Positions 59,701 through 64,000 of a stretch of DNA of 64,000 nucleotides are shown piece after piece. Where the stretch lies: positions 4,083,001-4,147,000 of the forward strand of contig NC_091108.1 in NCBI RefSeq assembly GCF_024713975.1. The letters are read 5' to 3'. This DNA comes from Paralichthys olivaceus (Eukaryota; Chordata; Actinopteri; Pleuronectiformes; Paralichthyidae). The notes beneath the pieces were generated by a model. The model was not told the origin of the DNA. It was given only the letters and a program-made list of their open reading frames with translations, and did not search any database. Position 1 is the first letter of the stretch. Each line of letters starts with the position of its first letter. The position numbers were made by a program, and so were the translations under genes.

Positions 59701-62700
59701 CTCCTTCGACTTGCCCTTTTCCATGTGGTTATCAAGGTCTAAGCCAGTGTTGTGCAGACAGTGGGAGGTGTAGTGTCTGTTCTTGTGAGGTCGTTGGAGG
59801 AGAGACAGTTGCTGCAGTATGAGGCGCCGCTCTCTGCACCCCCAGCTACACCCGACGGTGCAAACGAGCTGTGGCCGTCAGCCCAGCCGGAGGAGAGGAG
59901 TGCTGAGAGCTGCTTGTGTTGCAGAGAAGCGGCTTAATGCAGTCGGCCGTCTTGGTAACCGCGTTGTAGGCGTCCACTGCTGTTCCTCCCACTCGCTCTT
60001 GGGTAATAACCTGGCCTGGGGCGGGGTGTCTGTTATGGAGAAGAAAGAAAGAGAGACATCAATTCAGCTACAGTTCACCCTTTCCTCGCCGCACAGATTC
60101 CCTCCTATAACGTCCACTCTCTCTCTTCTCCTCCAGCGGCCTCCTCTCCATTATAATCCCATTCTTTAATAGTCTGGTCTCCCAAGGCAACGCATGAGGC
60201 CATGTCAGCTGTGTGTGTGAGTGAGAACGGCCCTCGTTGTTGCTCAGAAAAAAAAAAAAGGCCCAGACAAGGCATTCCTCGCTGCCAGAGCCTGATTGGT
60301 GCACAAAGGTCGTCTTCCTGATGAACCAGTGCAAATCAATCCCTTTCTACCGTGCAACCCGGAAGTCGACCTCTAAATCTCTGTGTTTTTTAAACTCCTT
60401 ATTTATATATGGGCATATATCTGAATAGGTTTATCTGACTAACATAAGCTATGAATAGCAATAAAAGTAGAGCATATTAATAATACCTGTCTCGCTGAGT
60501 CAGAGGAGAATAAATGATTCACAACCGGTTTACTCCTCGTCCCAGGTTTCGGTGTCGTGTCTCTGTTTTAATGTGTCGTTAAATGTGGACACTTGTGTAT
60601 GTGGGTGATCACATTTCTGTGTCTCTGTGTCCTGCCAAGATGTAGCAGCCACACTGTGTGAAGCCAGATTTTTTCTTTTCTGGCAGAGGAGGAAAGGTCA
60701 TTTTCCCCTTTGGCTTCATCAATGTCTGGTTCGGCCTGGGGGCCTAAAACACAGCTCAGTTAAATACTCAGATTTAGAATAATGACACCCTGGGGTGGAA
60801 GAGGACATAACTAACCATGCTGCCCCCTGATGATTCCTGTATTTAGCCTTCTGATGCAGCACTTTGTCATCCACACTTTTTATTTTTGAATCTGGCTCAG
60901 TTTTCACAACGTGACTAAAAACAGAGATTATTTTTCTAACTGTGCTCAAGAGATTCACTCTTCAGAGTTTTAGAGCCCAAAAAACAAATGACTGATCAAC
61001 ATTTGAATTTGTCTTTCCTCATCAGAAACATTTTATGGTCTTTTTTTAATTTATTTATCCAAACCAATTGACTGTGTATTTCCTGTTTGTTTTTGTACGT
61101 ATTTGTAAATGTACTACATGCCTGCTGTACGTCTTGGCACAGATCATGTTCTGCACACTCAACACCCACAAGATCGACATGGACAAGCTGCTGGGGGGCC
61201 AGATCGGCCTGGAGGATTTTATCTTCGCCCACATTAAAGGAATCAAGAAGGAGGTAGAAGTTCATAAATCTGAGGACGCTCTCGGCCTCACCATCACCGA
61301 CAACGGAGCAGGCTACGCTTTCATAAAGGTGAGAATGTGAAGCTCCTGACCTGTAGCCGCATGATTTTATCCTCGGCACTGCTGCTGCCATGTGATTGAG
61401 TTTATATCCATGCAGGGATGATAACAGTCGTGGTTTTAGATTTTAATTCAGTTAAGATTAATGATAACGCTCAAGAAGCCAAAGAGAAATTTTGACCTGC
61501 TAACCTGAATTCTGGATTTACCCATTATTGATCCTGTCACTGATTAATACTGAACTGATAGTGGAAAGGATTAGAATATGAATACAACATCATTATTAGC
61601 CATCAAAGTAGAAAAATGTACTTGTATTAAAAAAAAAAACACCTAATAACACACAACCATGCAAAATATCATATTATACAAGTAAAGTGAAGAATAAATT
61701 AAGGGAAATACTAAAATCAGCAAAGAAACTTTATGATTATATTTGATTAAACATGCTCTTTCTTTGTATCTACAAAACAGCAGCTGGCTATTCTATATTT
61801 TACACTGTAATAACTTTTATGCATGACGGCCAAACTTCAGGGTGGAAATCATGATTCAGCCTGTACGTTGTTCCCTGATGCGAGCTGGTCGAAGTTGCTT
61901 CTTCATTCTCAGAACAAGCTGCTCATATGTGCCATCATGTGATTCTGAAGCTGCACTGCATCTTGATAAATCTGACACTGGAATGAGTTCTGTGATGCTG
62001 CTGTACCTCATCAGCTCCTGAGGAGATGCTGCCTCTATGAAGATAAAGTCAAACTGGCCATCGATCAGTTTACTAATTCATTCGCTTTTAATCTGAGTTG
62101 TCTGGACAATTAAACTACTGCAGCTCACACATCTAAAATAAACAGAACAACTTGTAGACCCTGAAGAACATGAAACGTTTCTGCCCAGATTTACAAAATC
62201 TGTCTGAAACCAAACATGTATTGAAATGAACATATTTCTTATCATTTATATGAAAACTGCTCCAAACCTGGTGGAGCAGATATATTTGCACAACAGTTGT
62301 TAAAGCCGTTTAATTCTCATACAGAAACAAACGTTGTTATTTTCATTTCATTGTCTTTAAGTTAAAACTTGTCACTGATTTTTGTCTTTTTCTGGTTTGG
62401 CTGTGCCCCCTCCTCCCTCCTCTCTCTTTTCATGGCAGCGTATCAAAGAGGGCAGTGTTGTGGACGGGGTGAAGGTGATCTGCGTGGGCGACCACATAGA
62501 GTGCATTAACGGACGTAACATCATCGGGATACGACATTACGAGGTCGCCCGCATGCTCAAAGAGCTGCCCAGAGACAAAGCCTTCACACTCAAACTGGTC
62601 GAGCCCATGAAGGCCTTCGGTGAGTAGGAAACAAGAAGAGAAGGACACTCAAGAGACACCAGCATCAACACCTTACTGCACCTGCTGTTCTACTTTATTG

Positions 62701-63597
62701 TTGTATTTACATATATTACCCATATTGATGCTATTTAAATAAACTTCATCTTTAGAAAAAACAATTCAAACAAGATACTGCTTCTGCTCTGATTGGTAGA
62801 AATGCTTGAGCCCAGGTCGAAGGGTGCCAAACCTGCCAGTGACAACAAAATCGGGACAGGGAAGGGGACGCTGAGACTCCGCTCCAAGGGCCCAGCTACT
62901 GTGGAGGAGGAGGTAAGTGTCTCTGGATTATCTCACTGAGACCTGGATGTGACAGCTCAAGTATCAGTGGATGAGAGTTTATTTAAATTCATTCCACTTC
63001 ACTGTCCCTCACTTTATATTGTGAGTGTCCTCCACTGGGAGAACGAGCTGTGTTCTCCCTTTGCACATTTTAATGAGGAATATATTTCAGGAAGATGCAC
63101 GCAGACCGGGATGTATACTCATACACTCGTTTGTCCCTCTCACCATTGAAAACAGTTTGATGAAAGTTTGCAACATCCTGGGGACGATGGACGAAACAAA
63201 CTGAATGACTTGTTTGTGTTTTCCAGCCGACAGAGTTTGAGGAGAAGGCGGTGAAGAAAGTGGATGACCTGCTGGAGAGCTACATGGGCATCAGGGACAC
63301 GGAACTGGGTGAGTGATATCAACACTGTCAGTCACTCTTTATGATCATCGAGACGTCTGAGAGCGTAGTGATAACGTTACCTCCAAAATAAATCTCTACG
63401 GTTCATTTTGATGATGTGATATAGAAAGGTCTCTTCTCTCTCCAGCTGCCACGATGGTCGAGGTCGGCCGCGACAAGAAAAACCCGGACGAATTCGCCAT
63501 GGCGTTAGACGAGACCCTCGGGGACTTTGCCTTTCCGGATGAGTTTGTCTTCGACGTGTGGGGCGCCATCGGTGACGCCAAGCAGGGAAGATTTTAA
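53723..63597 (+). CDS. gipc2: GIPC PDZ domain-containing protein 2
   Basis: Cytosolic PDZ adaptor. GIPC proteins couple receptor tails to myosin VI and endosomes. Exons: 53723-53998, 61143-61328, 62439-62619, 62800-62912, 63227-63308, 63446-63597, joining to 329 codons plus TAA (human GIPC1 333, GIPC2 315). The start [11 protein letters not shown] is shared by the family. A GH1 domain carries [19 protein letters not shown] and [20 protein letters not shown]. The PDZ carboxylate loop is [15 protein letters not shown], followed by [14 protein letters not shown] and [12 protein letters not shown]. The GH2 domain ends [20 protein letters not shown]. Several positions look GIPC1-like ([20 protein letters not shown]), but [16 protein letters not shown] and the position after DNAJB4 support GIPC2. 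Exon 1 is separated by a 7.1 kb intron, the longest in the window. Confidence 0.94.
54128..54245. repeat. Decayed interspersed repeat
   Basis: GGGCCGGATTAACCTCCTGG followed by G- and C-rich runs (GGGGCCCC near 54183, C-run near 54228) has the look of a fish transposon remnant with a GGGCCGGATTAA terminus. The family is not identified. Confidence 0.3.
54545..54640. repeat. Decayed interspersed repeat
   Basis: The stretch TTTATAGCACCTCTCTCGGA, then CCAAAGTCACAAAGTGCTTC, then ACATACATTAAAA matches a motif that recurs widely in percomorph genomes. I recall the motif but not the family. No coding capacity. Confidence 0.4.
58264..58291. repeat. (GT)n/(GTGC)n microsatellite
   Basis: Mixed GTGT and GTGC units in GIPC2 intron 1. 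Confidence 0.85.
61329..62438 (+). other. GIPC2 intron 2
   Basis: 1.1 kb of AT-rich intron. I see an A-run near 61628 and no other nameable content. Confidence 0.5.
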
Positions 63598-63615
63598 GTT
63601 TTGCTCCTGCCTGTC

Positions 63616-63657
<42 letters not shown>

Positions 63658-64000
63658 CCCTCATCTCACCCCTTCCAACCATCAGAAGCCGACTGGACAA
63701 ACTTCATCCTGCACAAACAGCGGTGGATAAAGTGTCCACCACCGTCACTTAGCTGTTAGCTGTAGCTTGGCACTTGGACGTCGACTTCATTTCACATGTC
63801 GGGGTTCGGGTGTAATCTTGTCAAATGATCCATGTCGTGTGGAATTCCGTTTCCAGCACTGGACCGGCCTCTCGTGTACAGAGGTGTTGGTGATTAAATC
63901 CAGATGTTGTATCGAACTACGTCCCACTATAGAGGCAGGATCTCTGCACCTGATGCTGTTCCTCAGTCAGACCAGCTGAAGAAGTCAACAGTGACTCATC
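63598..64000 (+). other. GIPC2 3'UTR (runs off the window)
   Basis: Non-coding sequence after the GIPC2 stop, with a (CA)n run at about 63618-63649. No AATAAA is seen before the window ends, so the 3'UTR probably continues. Confidence 0.6.
63618..63649. repeat. (CA)n microsatellite in the GIPC2 3'UTR
   Basis: About 16 CA units starting 21 nt after the stop codon. Confidence 0.9.

Larger units (their letters stand above)
53999..61142 (+). other. GIPC2 intron 1
   Basis: 7.1 kb intron with decayed repeats (separate entries), a (GTGC)-type microsatellite, a G-run at 55973-55982, a GC-rich island at about 55985-56165, and a second GC-richer patch at 59750-60060. No exon of a known family is visible on either strand. 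It may hold enhancers or an alternative first exon. Confidence 0.5.

Noticed and set aside
1-64000. tRNA genes, rRNA genes, CRISPR arrays, operons
   Set aside because: I looked for B-box-like GGTTCGA motifs with an A box, for rRNA and for regular spacer arrays. None is supported. Prokaryotic feature types do not apply to this fish sequence.

Overview
The window is nuclear DNA from a ray-finned (probably acanthomorph/percomorph) fish. The evidence is compact GT-AG introns, AT-rich intergenic DNA with dinucleotide microsatellites, GCTAAC/GTTAGC-studded CpG promoters, fish-type retroelement tails, and vertebrate genes in the order of human chromosome 1p31.1. I rebuilt every gene exon by exon. 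All six coding sequences close in frame from ATG to stop at the length expected for the family.

Layout, left to right. (1) 1-1300: CpG-rich promoter, probably of the next gene to the left (ZZZ3 by human synteny, minus strand). (2) 1390-20060: USP33 (minus), 23 coding exons, 914 codons. (3) About 20760-29930: MIGA1/mitoguardin 1 (plus), 15 coding exons, 592 codons, head-to-head with USP33. (4) 31155-41866: FUBP1 (minus), 20 coding exons, 663 codons, convergent with MIGA1. (5) 43084-46448: a divergent EF-hand SLC25 carrier of the SCaMC (ATP-Mg/Pi) family (minus), not found between FUBP1 and DNAJB4 in human. (6) 48129-51850: DNAJB4 (plus), 3 exons, 337 codons. (7) 53723 to the right edge: GIPC2 (plus), 6 coding exons, 329 codons, with a 7 kb first intron. 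NEXN, which lies between MIGA1 and FUBP1 in human, is absent here.

The most interesting signal is not a protein gene. Three introns of FUBP1 each carry a near-identical element of about 70 nt on the sense strand. Each has the full box C/D snoRNA layout: C box, D' box, C' box, D box and a GGTC/GACC closing stem. The D' guide can pair over 10 nt with the 18S rRNA segment GTGGTGCATG. The homology extends beyond the snoRNA into flanking DNA. In the distant copy (intron 2) it includes a decayed piece of the KH3 exon and its splice donor. This suggests that intron 11 is the source and that the copies spread by DNA duplication.

The genes do not form one pathway. They are a conserved vertebrate neighbourhood: a deubiquitinase, a mitochondrial outer-membrane lipid/fusion factor, a single-strand nucleic-acid-binding regulator, a mitochondrial carrier, an HSP40 co-chaperone and a PDZ trafficking adaptor.
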